The notes beneath the pieces are model-generated. The model had not been told where the DNA came from. It ran no database searches and was given only the letters and a program-made list of their open reading frames with translations. This document shows, piece by piece, positions 1-9,939 of a DNA stretch of 64,000 nt. The position numbers and the translations under genes were made by a program. The DNA comes from Sphingobacterium puteale (GTDB taxonomy: Bacteria > Bacteroidota > Bacteroidia > Sphingobacteriales > Sphingobacteriaceae), in assembly GCF_003627955.1 (NCBI RefSeq), contig NZ_RBWS01000006.1:368671-432670 (forward strand), written 5' to 3'. Within the stretch, counting starts at the first letter, position 1; each line of letters starts with the position of its first letter.

Positions 1-2
1 CA

Positions 3-3000
3 CGCCCAATTATTATCGGCGCGGGACAGACCGTCAATCTAAATGGAAATGACATTGCTGCCCTATTTGATATTAACAAAATTGACTATACGGGTATCAG
101 CCGTGCAGATATGAATCGCGGGGTCGGCCTGTTAGAAGGTAACTATACGCTCTGTATCCGTGCTTTACAGTATAATACACTGGAACCGATCAGCCCAGAG
201 CAACCATTGGGTTGTACGAGCTTCCGAATTTCGGATCTGGAGCCACCACGTATTATTAGCCCGTTTAACGAACAACGGGTCGACGTCAAAGGGGTACAGG
301 CGCTTCCTATTACCTGGACTACGCCGCCGGGATCTTCGCCGTTTATCCAATACAAGCTACGCATTGTCGAGGTTATCGTCCCACGTAACGCAAATGATGC
401 CTTTTTGTCCAGCAGACCTTTATTTGAGGAAACATTAACGTCAAATATGCTGTTGTATGGTCCTGCGCACCCTGCTCTTATCCCAGGAAGGCAATATGTC
501 ATGGGCGTGCAGGCCAGTGATCCAACGGGAAAATCAACGTTTCGAAACCGGGGCTGGTCTGAAGTGACCTCCTTTATGTATACGGGAAATATGATTGCCG
601 CGCCCCAGATCGTGAGTCCGGAAAATCAAAGTGTTTTTAAGGGCGAAGGACAGTTTAAAGTGGTCTGGAACCCCATCGTCAACGCTGCGCCAACAACATC
701 GTATACCGTTAATTTTTATACCACCGCCCCAAATAAATACACTAAGCAAAACGATGCCGCACGGCCGATGTATACGACCAAGATCGTCGGAAAAAATGAG
801 CTACTCTACGATTTTGTGAAGATGCCAGTCCTTAAAAAAGGAGAACGCTATCAGGTACAAGTCATTGCCAGTGATCCCACAGGGCAACAAATATTTGAAA
901 ACCAAGGCAAGAGTATCCCCGTAGATTTTGTCTTTGATGCCAAAATACACCGCGATACAACCATGATCAAAGGAAGATTGGCCTACCAATTTAAGGATGA
1001 TCCTAAAGGACATGTTTTCCCGGTTGCCAATCAAAAAGTTTATCTCTCAAAAGTATATGCCCGGGTTGCTCAAGATAGCAGTGGTGTGGTGCAAAAAACA
1101 GAACTTACAGGTAATATTGCCAACTTCTTCAATCAGGAAGATGTTTTCGGAGGACAGTATGTGACGACTGATAAAGATGGAAATTTTGAAATACCTTGTT
1201 TCTTTTCGTCCCAAGATAGCAGTGGTCTGATACCTGAGGACAAATGGTCTGCCAATATAGGGAATCAGACTGCTGTGATGCCTGCCAGTATACGTTACTA
1301 TCTGGAAAACATGAAAGGCAAAGTAGGCCTGTATTATAAAGTCGCGGTGCTCAATCCGCATTTTAAAGCGAGCAATGAATTGTTTTCTTTCAAATCGGGT
1401 GGCGAACAAAATGTCAACCAGATCACATTAGATGCCAATGCATATAGCCTAAAAGTCAATGTGCGAGAGATCTTCAATAACCTCAAGGGTGATTATGTTG
1501 AAAATGCCAAGATCAAAATCTATCGGCAAAAGGCGAATAAAGAAAATCCAAGCTATGGAATTCCTCGCTATGAAGGTGATCTCTTGAGCGACAAGGACTA
1601 CGAGGAGGCAATCCAGGGGGATAAGATCTTGATTGCCGAACGTACAACTCCACAATTGAGCGATAAGAAAAACGGCAATGACGCATATGTGACCATCAAT
1701 TCGCTGTTCAGAAATTTGCCTTCAGACAGTTATAATTATAAGATTGTCTTACTGGATGGAAGCACTGTATTGCGGGAAGTCTCTTACGGTACGATTGCAG
1801 AAGGACTTCATGTCAGCCAAAATCAGCTCAATAACAATCTTAAGCTGAATAATATAGATATGGTCAGTTATAGCAATGGAAAGTCTTTTACAAATGCTTT
1901 AAATTCAGATGAAGTAGCGACAGCAAAGGTAAAAACTGCGGCCGGAAACAGCCTCAAAGGATCCAGCAAACAAGGCAGTGCGATGGCCACCATGCCCGGA
2001 AATATCGCGGCGGCTAAGCCGGGAATTAATCTTGGAAGCAATACAGCCAAAGGCGGTTCACTTTATGGAAATGGAATCACAAAAAATATCCTCAGCAAGG
2101 ACAAATGGGCAGATTATCGGTACAACGACCGTTCGGACGAGGCTTTGCTGACACTGGAAAAGGAATTAGCTGTGGCCCCGCGCACCAAATTGACCGGCAA
2201 TTTAAAATATGCATATAAGAATCGCTCAGGCTTACCAAAACAGCCTTATGCAAATATGCCGTTAAAACTGGTGGTCACCTATGATTTTGTAGAATCGAAA
2301 TCTACTGTTAACAATTCAACGACCACCGCTGGCGTACAAGGGCTATTATCTCCAATAGGAAACTATTACAGCAGTGTGAATACACAGTTGGCCAGCTTTG
2401 GGTATGGAAATTTTGCCAAAACCGAAGTCGTCGATAAGGGAACATCCATTTATGGTGGCGGCAATAGTGTACAGGACAACTATAAAGTATTACAAACGGT
2501 CATGACGGATCAAGATGGAAACTTTGAGTTTGATTTTCCAAATGCGGATATGGCCGGACAATTTGTTGAGGGCACGCTCACAAGGGGCAATGGAGACCTG
2601 TTAAGTAGCCGGGAGGGCAAATTTAGACGAGTCTTCCGGTTAGTGCCTGATGTCGCTTACTATTGCGCGCCAGATGAAGCCATTGTGATACAGCCTTGGG
2701 AAAGCAAAGATATAGGATCCTATACTTCTTTTGTAAAAACCCAAAATATTCGAGTGTTGGTTGAACGTGTCGATCGGGCAGAGCAACCGCAAACTGCAAC
2801 TGCTTTTGCCCAGGTGCCAGTCAATCTTTATTTTGACCTGAGCAATAAAGACCATCGTTATATGCCAAGTATTCCGGGGCTGGACAGAAACACCAAAAAG
2901 AATATCAATACTGCGACACCCAATTCGGGCTACAATAACTCTGCGGCGCCACTGGCTTCGGCAGCCTCGGTGATAGCTATCAATCAGCTCGCCACGAGCT

Positions 3001-6000
3001 ACACGGCTAATATCGGCGCCAACTATTCAGGGCAGTCGCTCAATAATGGTGTTGTGGCTGCCTCAAGCAACCCATCCCTAGATAATCGCTATCAGCATGT
3101 ACTGATGCGCGAGGGTGATCTCAGTAACAATGATGGTTACATTGAGTTTAAAGATGTGCTTCGCCCGGCTACCAGGGATGCCGCTGGCACATTGAGCTAC
3201 ATTTTGGAAGCAGATGATCGGGGCCGCGAAAATAATGCCGCCTTTTATAAGGACTATTTCCTGGGTAAAACACATGTATGGACCAACCGTAGGGTAGCCG
3301 CTGATGGACCTCAGGGTATTGAAGGTTTTATACCCGGGTCTGAGATTTTGTTTAACAAGGATTTTAACCCGGATGATGTGGTTAACTATAAATTCAGGCT
3401 GGTTCCTAAGTCAACATTGATCCGGGGCCGGGTAACCGACGACTTTACCACCTTGGGGGTTAAGGGTGTACAGGTCAAAGCAAGCGTGATTTTAAATGGA
3501 AAATCGTATAATAACCAGCGTTATAATTTCCTTTTTGAGGAAGTGACCAGCACCGACGATAATGGTTACTATTCATTCCCCACATTAGAAAAACGGATCG
3601 AATCTTTCAACCCGGAAACCATCAATTCAGGAACGGTCTCAACTCAGACAGCCAATCTGGTCAAAATACTGTATGCGCCGGGATACGAAAAACAGCAGGT
3701 GGACATCGGCGCTCTTGAGCCAGGATTGTCGGGGCGCCAGATTGTGCGCAACTTTGCCATTAAACCGCTGGGAAGAGGCTCTTATGGTTATGTCATGGAT
3801 GCCGAGAATAACGCTCCTGTTACCGCAAGGGTCAAGCTGAAAATGAATGGAAGATGGGTGGATACGGAAGGTGCCGCAAGCAGGAAATCCGTTGGGGCAA
3901 CGTTGAATCAGGCCTCAAGTCAATTTGCCCTGAACAATTTTCAAACCTTGGTCAATCAGGCTGTACGCGATAAAAAAGAAATATCGTTTGGGACCAGCGG
4001 CAGCAAGATCCAATCATCCCAAAATGGAAAAGGCGAAGTCACCACCACGCTATTTATCACAAGTAAGGCAGATCTGAATGCCGGAATTGTGGCTGCGGCC
4101 ACACAGTCCAAATCAAAATTTGGAAACCGGGTCAATTTTATTTACTCGGGAACAGCAAAGGGCGGCAATACACTGATCGCTCCGGATGTCAGCAAAGAAA
4201 TTCAGTCTCTTGGTTCTGTTGGGCCACAATTGGTTATGCCATATCAGCGTTTTGAAATAGATCTTCCAACGCGACCTGACTCCATCATGATCTTGCCTTA
4301 TGATCCTGCTTATATGCCGAGAACTGTGGCTGTATTCGCTCAGGAACCTCATACGGATCTAGGGGATTTCAAGCTGACCCGCAGAAAACACCGCATCAAC
4401 ATTGTCGTCAAGACCAGCGATGGTGCGCGGGTGACTAATGCCAAGGTGTTTATTGAAGGTGCCGGTGATGATTTCAAACGAACGAATATCCAGGGCGAGG
4501 CGCGGTTTGAATTTGTCAATAATTCGAAGACTAATTTCAACGTATTTGTAACCAATGACATTGCAAAATATAGCCCTAAGGGCAAGGACAATAATCCAGA
4601 TGAACTTGGTGGAATCGGTCCACAGGGGACCATTGCTTTTATGCCTACCAGTCTCAACAATGTCAATAGTGAAGATGATCAGGTCCTTCGTACAGTGGTC
4701 GTCGAAGTGGAGCGGGCCAATCTTCTCCACGGTAAAGTCAGCTTAGCAGCAGATGGAACGGCGCTTCAAGGAGCACGTGTCTATCTGGAACAGGGGGCAG
4801 GTGCGAACTCCGAAAGTGAGACCGAGACCGATGTTAATGGTAAATATTCCATGTTGGTTCCGCAGCTAAAATCGGTAAGTCGATCGATAACAGGTAATTC
4901 GCTGAAAATCAAGGTGACGGCCAGTTACCATGCGCAAAGCCGCACTTTTGTTGGCGAGAGCAAATCGATCAGCATTCCAAAAGATAGCAAGGAGCAACAG
5001 CTGGATTTTCAAATAGATGAACTCCGCGATATTGACATCAGTCAGTTATATGGATTTAACGTTCGAATCAATAAGTTGGAGCAACAGAACGATGGGGGAT
5101 ATCTCGTTTCTGGTAACCTGGTCGACCTGCCGTTAAACTCAGACTTCAGAGGCGATAAGTTTGCCGGTCAGGAGCCGAACCTAACGTTTAAAAATATCGT
5201 CCTTAAGAAATCAGGCTTTGTCAATAATCGCCAGATAGCGAAAGCGGTGCCGGTAGCAGAAAGCATTGACCTGTTGGAAAAAAATATCCGGGTGGCTGCA
5301 TTTTCGTCATTCAAAGCACAACTACTGGGTACCGACCAATTTATCCGCCTACGACGTGGTGAAAATGATACGACAGGTTCGATCATGGGGAAAGTTCGCA
5401 TTATCGACAACTCGTTCAATTTTCCTAGCAGTTATATGACAATTAGCAATCAGGATTTTTACCTGGGTAATTATGCTGCGGAAAGTGCATCTAAAATGAA
5501 TATTGAGGTCTTCAAATCAACTACAAATATCAAAGGACGGCGGTATGCGATCAGCAAAGACCTGGGTAGGGCGATCGAGTTCAAGTATCTGGGTTTTGAA
5601 GGCGAAAGTGGCATCCAGGGAGCTAGGGAATCCTATATGCAAAATGATAGCATTCATCTTTTCCTTACTTTGAAAACGACGATACAGGGCAATATTCCTT
5701 TGCGTATAAATGCGGGACAGGCCATTATTACCAAAGATATGCTGTTACCGATGCGGAGTCAAGAGCCTCTGGAATTTCAGCTGGAAAAATGGAAGGTGCA
5801 AAGCAAGTCATGGGTGTTGGCCCCTAACTCTGGTGGCATCGTGCTGAATGATGGTAAGATATTTACCAATAAGGCGGACCTGAATATGCGGAAAATGAGC
5901 ATAATCCCAGGCGAGCTTATTTTTGACAAAAGCGATAATATCTCACAGCAATTGACTGTGGGTGGCAAGGCGAATATACCGCTGCACCTCAATCCGGGTA

Positions 6001-7850
6001 CAGAACTTGTATTCTCCTATGACGCGGACGTAGGCAATATTCCCGGAAAAGGGCATTTTAAATTTACCCTACGTAATGACAACGGGGAAGCTGCATTTTT
6101 GGAAAAACTTCCAGGAATGACGCATCGGGGGGATCGCATTCAAATTGGATATATGGCGGTATTGAGTAATGATGAGGAAGTCTTTGGCTTTAGTCAATCT
6201 GCCAAAGCGATTACTTTGCAAAGTCAATTATCCTTTACTCCAGGTTCCTTCTTCAGTAGACCGGATGGACTTACGATGAATGGTACTGTCAACTTGCACT
6301 TGCCCAAGTTGTTGGACAATATCAATGGCACCATTAGTTATACAGCAGGCGAATCCGGTACACCTCAATTATCCATTGCGCCATTGAGCTTCTCTTTTAC
6401 CGGCGATGGAGGAACGCGCTTTAAAACTGTTGCGGCAGCAGGAGGACAGCTGTTTGGTGGTCGTGGATTAGGGATTGCGGGGATGATACAGATGCCGGGA
6501 ACGGATATCGGCATCAAAGCGAATCTCATCAGCATGGTCACATCTTCAGTTCAAGGAACCGGAAACACTGGCGGAGTCGCTGGGGATGCAAAAGTTTTCG
6601 CAGAACAGGTTGCTTCACAGGCAGCGGACGAGGCCAAGAAGCAAGCGGAAATCGTAATTGGAGCGTATCGGAAACAGGGAGAGGAATATGCTGCACAGCT
6701 CCTGGATGAAGTCATGCAGGATGAAAATGTGCGTGAAAGCCGGGAATTTATTGAGAATCAACTCAAGAGTGCCAACAACACCTACAACGAGCTGATGAAG
6801 CTGGGTGAAGACGGAAAACAATATTACGATCAGATCGCTGCTAAAATGCGACTGGCAGGTGCTGGTATGAATGCTGTCAATTCTATGATCGACGGTAATC
6901 CTATTGGCGGATTTCTGCAGCTTAATGGGGTTTTGCGTGGCGCTTTAGGTATAGATATTGTCGATGTGGCCAAGCAGAAAACCAAACAGGTTGCCATGCA
7001 GGCTGTTAAAGCAATTCAAGAGGAATTACCCGTTGATAATCTGGCTGATGGTATGGCACAGAATGGCGGTGGTTTCTCAGGAGCCAAATTTGATTATGAC
7101 TTTAAAACCGGACGTATGTTTGGGGCACTGAGCATGCCAAGATTGGTGGCAGGAGCTGTTATCCTGAGCAAGGTAGAACTTGAAATGCTCTTTGAAAAAG
7201 AAGGCTGGTATTTCTTTGCCGGTGCAGATGTCCTGGCGCCGGTACCGCTGATCTTCCCCTTGGCTGTGGGCATTGGCATTGGAGATCATAATGTAGTCAC
7301 GCCACAGATGGAAGCGAAGTTTACGAGCCAGTCTTACGTCAAAAAACTGCCGCGTATATTTAAGGAAAATGGCTTCCATGGATTTTTATTCACTGGAAGG
7401 AAGGACATTATTCCAGAGACGCATTTTGCGGTCAATTTTGTTGTAGCCGATTTTGAGGTGGGTTTTGGTGCAGGCTTTGATGCGCGGATCTATGGCAGCT
7501 TTAACAAGGCAAATCAGGAGATCGGAGTCGGAGCGATGCTATTTGCTCATGCTTACGCGAGAATGGCTGTCTTGGGCGGTGTCTGTGGCGTGAGCGGTTC
7601 GGTGGATGCGGAGGTGGGCGTAAAGGCTAAATTTGCCAATACTGGTGGAAATCCGAGCTTTCAAGTCATGGGCTGTTTCTCGGCCAATATTGGAGCGCGA
7701 GTCTGGTGTGCCTTTGTGGATGAAAGCGTCAACATCGGTGTCATGGGCAAACTGACCCTGTGTGCTGGCTCCAGTTGCAATAAAGGTGTTGAATTTGAAT
7801 TTACCAGAAATAGTGGATCTTGTAGCAAAGATCCGGACTTCGATTACTAG
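3..7850 (+). CDS. Giant modular secreted/surface protein, 5' partial
   Basis: The frame is open from base 3, so the true start lies upstream; the first internal ATG is at 111. At least 2,615 codons. Two Ig/FN3-like modules open the visible part (about 240-575 and 590-950), each starting with a 'P.I.SP.N' strand and ending in a 'Y..GVQASDPTG'-like strand. They recall the TANFOR-type region of large Bacteroidota surface proteins, from memory only. Several carboxypeptidase-regulatory-like beta modules follow, recognised by 'I.G.V.D......V.V..........T.D.G.Y' (about 970, 3415, 4396 and 4722). An Ala/Lys/Glu-rich helical stretch lies at 6590-6990. The end (7080-7847) is Gly-rich with alternating strands and six Cys. 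The FN3 gene starts 11 bp downstream, so the two are probably co-transcribed. Export is inferred from composition because the signal peptide is outside the window. Function is unknown; adhesion or cell-envelope assembly is a guess. Confidence 0.85.
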   Translation, partial: RPIIIGAGQTVNLNGNDIAALFDINKIDYTGISRADMNRGVGLLEGNYTLCIRALQYNTLEPISPEQPLGCTSFRISDLEPPRIISPFNEQRVDVKGVQALPITWTTPPGSSPFIQYKLRIVEVIVPRNANDAFLSSRPLFEETLTSNMLLYGPAHPALIPGRQYVMGVQASDPTGKSTFRNRGWSEVTSFMYTGNMIAAPQIVSPENQSVFKGEGQFKVVWNPIVNAAPTTSYTVNFYTTAPNKYTKQNDAARPMYTTKIVGKNELLYDFVKMPVLKKGERYQVQVIASDPTGQQIFENQGKSIPVDFVFDAKIHRDTTMIKGRLAYQFKDDPKGHVFPVANQKVYLSKVYARVAQDSSGVVQKTELTGNIANFFNQEDVFGGQYVTTDKDGNFEIPCFFSSQDSSGLIPEDKWSANIGNQTAVMPASIRYYLENMKGKVGLYYKVAVLNPHFKASNELFSFKSGGEQNVNQITLDANAYSLKVNVREIFNNLKGDYVENAKIKIYRQKANKENPSYGIPRYEGDLLSDKDYEEAIQGDKILIAERTTPQLSDKKNGNDAYVTINSLFRNLPSDSYNYKIVLLDGSTVLREVSYGTIAEGLHVSQNQLNNNLKLNNIDMVSYSNGKSFTNALNSDEVATAKVKTAAGNSLKGSSKQGSAMATMPGNIAAAKPGINLGSNTAKGGSLYGNGITKNILSKDKWADYRYNDRSDEALLTLEKELAVAPRTKLTGNLKYAYKNRSGLPKQPYANMPLKLVVTYDFVESKSTVNNSTTTAGVQGLLSPIGNYYSSVNTQLASFGYGNFAKTEVVDKGTSIYGGGNSVQDNYKVLQTVMTDQDGNFEFDFPNADMAGQFVEGTLTRGNGDLLSSREGKFRRVFRLVPDVAYYCAPDEAIVIQPWESKDIGSYTSFVKTQNIRVLVERVDRAEQPQTATAFAQVPVNLYFDLSNKDHRYMPSIPGLDRNTKKNINTATPNSGYNNSAAPLASAASVIAINQLATSYTANIGANYSGQSLNNGVVAASSNPSLDNRYQHVLMREGDLSNNDGYIEFKDVLRPATRDAAGTLSYILEADDRGRENNAAFYKDYFLGKTHVWTNRRVAADGPQGIEGFIPGSEILFNKDFNPDDVVNYKFRLVPKSTLIRGRVTDDFTTLGVKGVQVKASVILNGKSYNNQRYNFLFEEVTSTDDNGYYSFPTLEKRIESFNPETINSGTVSTQTANLVKILYAPGYEKQQVDIGALEPGLSGRQIVRNFAIKPLGRGSYGYVMDAENNAPVTARVKLKMNGRWVDTEGAASRKSVGATLNQASSQFALNNFQTLVNQAVRDKKEISFGTSGSKIQSSQNGKGEVTTTLFITSKADLNAGIVAAATQSKSKFGNRVNFIYSGTAKGGNTLIAPDVSKEIQSLGSVGPQLVMPYQRFEIDLPTRPDSIMILPYDPAYMPRTVAVFAQEPHTDLGDFKLTRRKHRINIVVKTSDGARVTNAKVFIEGAGDDFKRTNIQGEARFEFVNNSKTNFNVFVTNDIAKYSPKGKDNNPDELGGIGPQGTIAFMPTSLNNVNSEDDQVLRTVVVEVERANLLHGKVSLAADGTALQGARVYLEQGAGANSESETETDVNGKYSMLVPQLKSVSRSITGNSLKIKVTASYHAQSRTFVGESKSISIPKDSKEQQLDFQIDELRDIDISQLYGFNVRINKLEQQNDGGYLVSGNLVDLPLNSDFRGDKFAGQEPNLTFKNIVLKKSGFVNNRQIAKAVPVAESIDLLEKNIRVAAFSSFKAQLLGTDQFIRLRRGENDTTGSIMGKVRIIDNSFNFPSSYMTISNQDFYLGNYAAESASKMNIEVFKSTTNIKGRRYAISKDLGRAIEFKYLGFEGESGIQGARESYMQNDSIHLFLTLKTTIQGNIPLRINAGQAIITKDMLLPMRSQEPLEFQLEKWKVQSKSWVLAPNSGGIVLNDGKIFTNKADLNMRKMSIIPGELIFDKSDNISQQLTVGGKANIPLHLNPGTELVFSYDADVGNIPGKGHFKFTLRNDNGEAAFLEKLPGMTHRGDRIQIGYMAVLSNDEEVFGFSQSAKAITLQSQLSFTPGSFFSRPDGLTMNGTVNLHLPKLLDNINGTISYTAGESGTPQLSIAPLSFSFTGDGGTRFKTVAAAGGQLFGGRGLGIAGMIQMPGTDIGIKANLISMVTSSVQGTGNTGGVAGDAKVFAEQVASQAADEAKKQAEIVIGAYRKQGEEYAAQLLDEVMQDENVRESREFIENQLKSANNTYNELMKLGEDGKQYYDQIAAKMRLAGAGMNAVNSMIDGNPIGGFLQLNGVLRGALGIDIVDVAKQKTKQVAMQAVKAIQEELPVDNLADGMAQNGGGFSGAKFDYDFKTGRMFGALSMPRLVAGAVILSKVELEMLFEKEGWYFFAGADVLAPVPLIFPLAVGIGIGDHNVVTPQMEAKFTSQSYVKKLPRIFKENGFHGFLFTGRKDIIPETHFAVNFVVADFEVGFGAGFDARIYGSFNKANQEIGVGAMLFAHAYARMAVLGGVCGVSGSVDAEVGVKAKFANTGGNPSFQVMGCFSANIGARVWCAFVDESVNIGVMGKLTLCAGSSCNKGVEFEFTRNSGSCSKDPDFDY

Positions 7851-7861
7851 AAAACGGAATT

Positions 7862-9832
7862 ATGAAACGTATTGTATGGCTTCTTTGGTTATTGCTTTTA
7901 AGCATTCCGCTGTATCCGCAGCAGGCAAAAGTGACAATGATTGGCACACCAAAGGGAATTTATATTGATGTCAATGACCTGGAAATGGCCAAGAAGGGCT
8001 ATGTTGTGCTCCGTAAAGGATCCGGGGAGGACGAGTTTGCGCTGATCAGGCACATTGTCGCCCTCCAATCCATAGCCACTGTACAGCAACGGATAAAAGA
8101 GCTGCTGTTTATTTTTCCAGAATCGGGGAGCCTATCCGATAGTTTGGCGCAAAGTTTATGGCAAGCCTGGGAGGATCCCCTGAAACAACAGCAATACCTG
8201 AGCTTGCAAATTCCCCAGATCCGAATCGGATTTGGTCTGGGACTTATCGATACCACTGCAGTATTGGGTAAAGATTATAGTTATAAAATTGTCGCTGTAG
8301 ATGGCAGTGAATATAATGCCAATATGACCTATCGTCTACCCAAAGTGGATTTCTCAGCGATCAAAAGTATTGAGGTTGATCCAGGTGAGGCGTTTCCGAT
8401 TCTCCGTTTTAGATCTGCAATTGGCCAGGCCGCACCACTGTTTGACGTGTTTAGGCGAGTGCGGGGCTCGGGTTCTGAGTTTAGACCGGTGTACAGCACG
8501 CGGGGTATCAGTGGCAATAGCCAAAATGATTCGATTATTTACTACCTGCAGGATACGACTGCATTGCAATCTGTGCGATATGAGTATTGTCTGATCGGCA
8601 AGGATCTTTTTGGCAATCTGGGCACAAGTTCGGATACCGTTAGTTTGCAGGTCGGTGGCTTCCGAAACATCAATAGAGGGTTCAATGTCCGAACGGCAGC
8701 GATCGATGGTGGGATTAAGATCTATTGGGAGCCTCTGGAGCAACGCTATGCCTTACAGAATATTCTCTTGTACCGGAGCGATAATTACGATACAAACTAT
8801 CAACTGCTGGCTACTGTTCCTGTGACAGATACAAGCTATATTGACCAGTCCGTTCGCGCTGGAAAAAGTTATTATTATCAATTGGTCATGCAGGGCGAAT
8901 CTGGTGTTTCCTTTCCGACGGCACGGGTTTCGGGGATTGCGACAGGCATCGTCAATATCTTGCCGCCGACCCGTGTTCATGCCTATATGAAGGAAAATTT
9001 GCCAGCGCTGGACTGGCAGCATATGGACAGTATTAATGTGGCCGGCTTTTATATTTACCGAAGTTTTGATGCAAACGGAAAACTGAGCCAAATCAGCAAT
9101 TTTATTCCCTATCATGCGGAGCAACAATCTTATCACTATCAAGATAGCTCGGCCACGATCGGCGATGTGATCAGCTACTATGCGATTGCGGCCGTCTCGC
9201 ATACGCAATCACTGAGCCCTTTGTCTGAAGTCGTAAAACTGTCCATCCCCAAAGGAGCTAAAATGGAGATCGCCGCCCCAAGACAATTGCGTTATCTCTG
9301 GTTGGACAGGGAAAGGATTTCCATCACCTGGTACGATATGGAAAAAATCTTAAACGGCGTCAATTATTATCAGGTCTATCGGAAGTCAAAAGACGAAATT
9401 TCATTCCCCACAAGCGTATTTGCAAAGGTGGAAACCAATGAATTTGTGGATACTTTAAGCCAAGCCGGTTCTTATGATTATGCGATACAAGTGGTGATTG
9501 ATTCGGCCAGAACAAGTGCGCTGAGTAGTGCGATCCAGGTTGAAAAAGTAGTTGATAAGCCCTTAGCTCCTTTAAAAATTCGGTTATATATGGCCGATGA
9601 TTCCAAGTTGCTTATTCAGTGGGATCGAAGTGCAACAGCGATGAAGGCTTACAATATCTACCGGAGTGCCGGCAAAGCTGATCCGGAATTGGTGAAGACA
9701 ATACCAGGAAGTCAATTTGAATATCTGGATGCGGAGATTAAAAAAGATAATATGTATTACTATTTTGTCACCTCAGTCGACAGCAATAGTATAGAAAGTG
9801 AGCGCAGTCAGTTAGTTTTTTACGGGGAATAA
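7862..9832 (+). CDS. Secreted fibronectin type III repeat protein
   Basis: 656 aa. The N-terminus has a Lys/Arg start, a Leu/Trp-rich core and a likely cleavage after 'PLYPQQ', so it is exported. The C-terminal half carries about four FN3-like modules (roughly 8660-8950, 8960-9250, 9260-9550, 9560-9830). Each has the recurring strand 'YR(S/K)': LLYRSDN, YIYRSFD, QVYRKSK and NIYRSAG, followed by a Tyr-rich strand such as YYYQLV or YYYFVTS. No enzymatic motif is seen. It lies 11 bp after the giant gene on the same strand, so it is most likely an operon partner that binds or anchors the giant protein at the surface (inference). No T9SS-type C-terminal sorting domain is evident. Confidence 0.85.
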   Translation: MKRIVWLLWLLLLSIPLYPQQAKVTMIGTPKGIYIDVNDLEMAKKGYVVLRKGSGEDEFALIRHIVALQSIATVQQRIKELLFIFPESGSLSDSLAQSLWQAWEDPLKQQQYLSLQIPQIRIGFGLGLIDTTAVLGKDYSYKIVAVDGSEYNANMTYRLPKVDFSAIKSIEVDPGEAFPILRFRSAIGQAAPLFDVFRRVRGSGSEFRPVYSTRGISGNSQNDSIIYYLQDTTALQSVRYEYCLIGKDLFGNLGTSSDTVSLQVGGFRNINRGFNVRTAAIDGGIKIYWEPLEQRYALQNILLYRSDNYDTNYQLLATVPVTDTSYIDQSVRAGKSYYYQLVMQGESGVSFPTARVSGIATGIVNILPPTRVHAYMKENLPALDWQHMDSINVAGFYIYRSFDANGKLSQISNFIPYHAEQQSYHYQDSSATIGDVISYYAIAAVSHTQSLSPLSEVVKLSIPKGAKMEIAAPRQLRYLWLDRERISITWYDMEKILNGVNYYQVYRKSKDEISFPTSVFAKVETNEFVDTLSQAGSYDYAIQVVIDSARTSALSSAIQVEKVVDKPLAPLKIRLYMADDSKLLIQWDRSATAMKAYNIYRSAGKADPELVKTIPGSQFEYLDAEIKKDNMYYYFVTSVDSNSIESERSQLVFYGE

Positions 9833-9939
9833 TCTGGCGAATTTACATTGGGCCAACGTATATGGACACACTATTGCGCTCCGGGGAGCGGGGATGTTAT
9901 CATAGCCGTCTTTGCTGGATGTCTTTGCCAATGTCGTCG

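Noticed and set aside
143..7379. Many antisense and alternate-frame ORFs of 60-125 codons across the giant gene
   Set aside because: They overlap a clear long frame with coherent protein modules and have no start context or recognisable domains, so they are shadows.
9833..9939. Terminator between the FN3 and GAF genes
   Set aside because: Only a weak 'gctccggggagc' hairpin without T-run is present, not enough to call a terminator.
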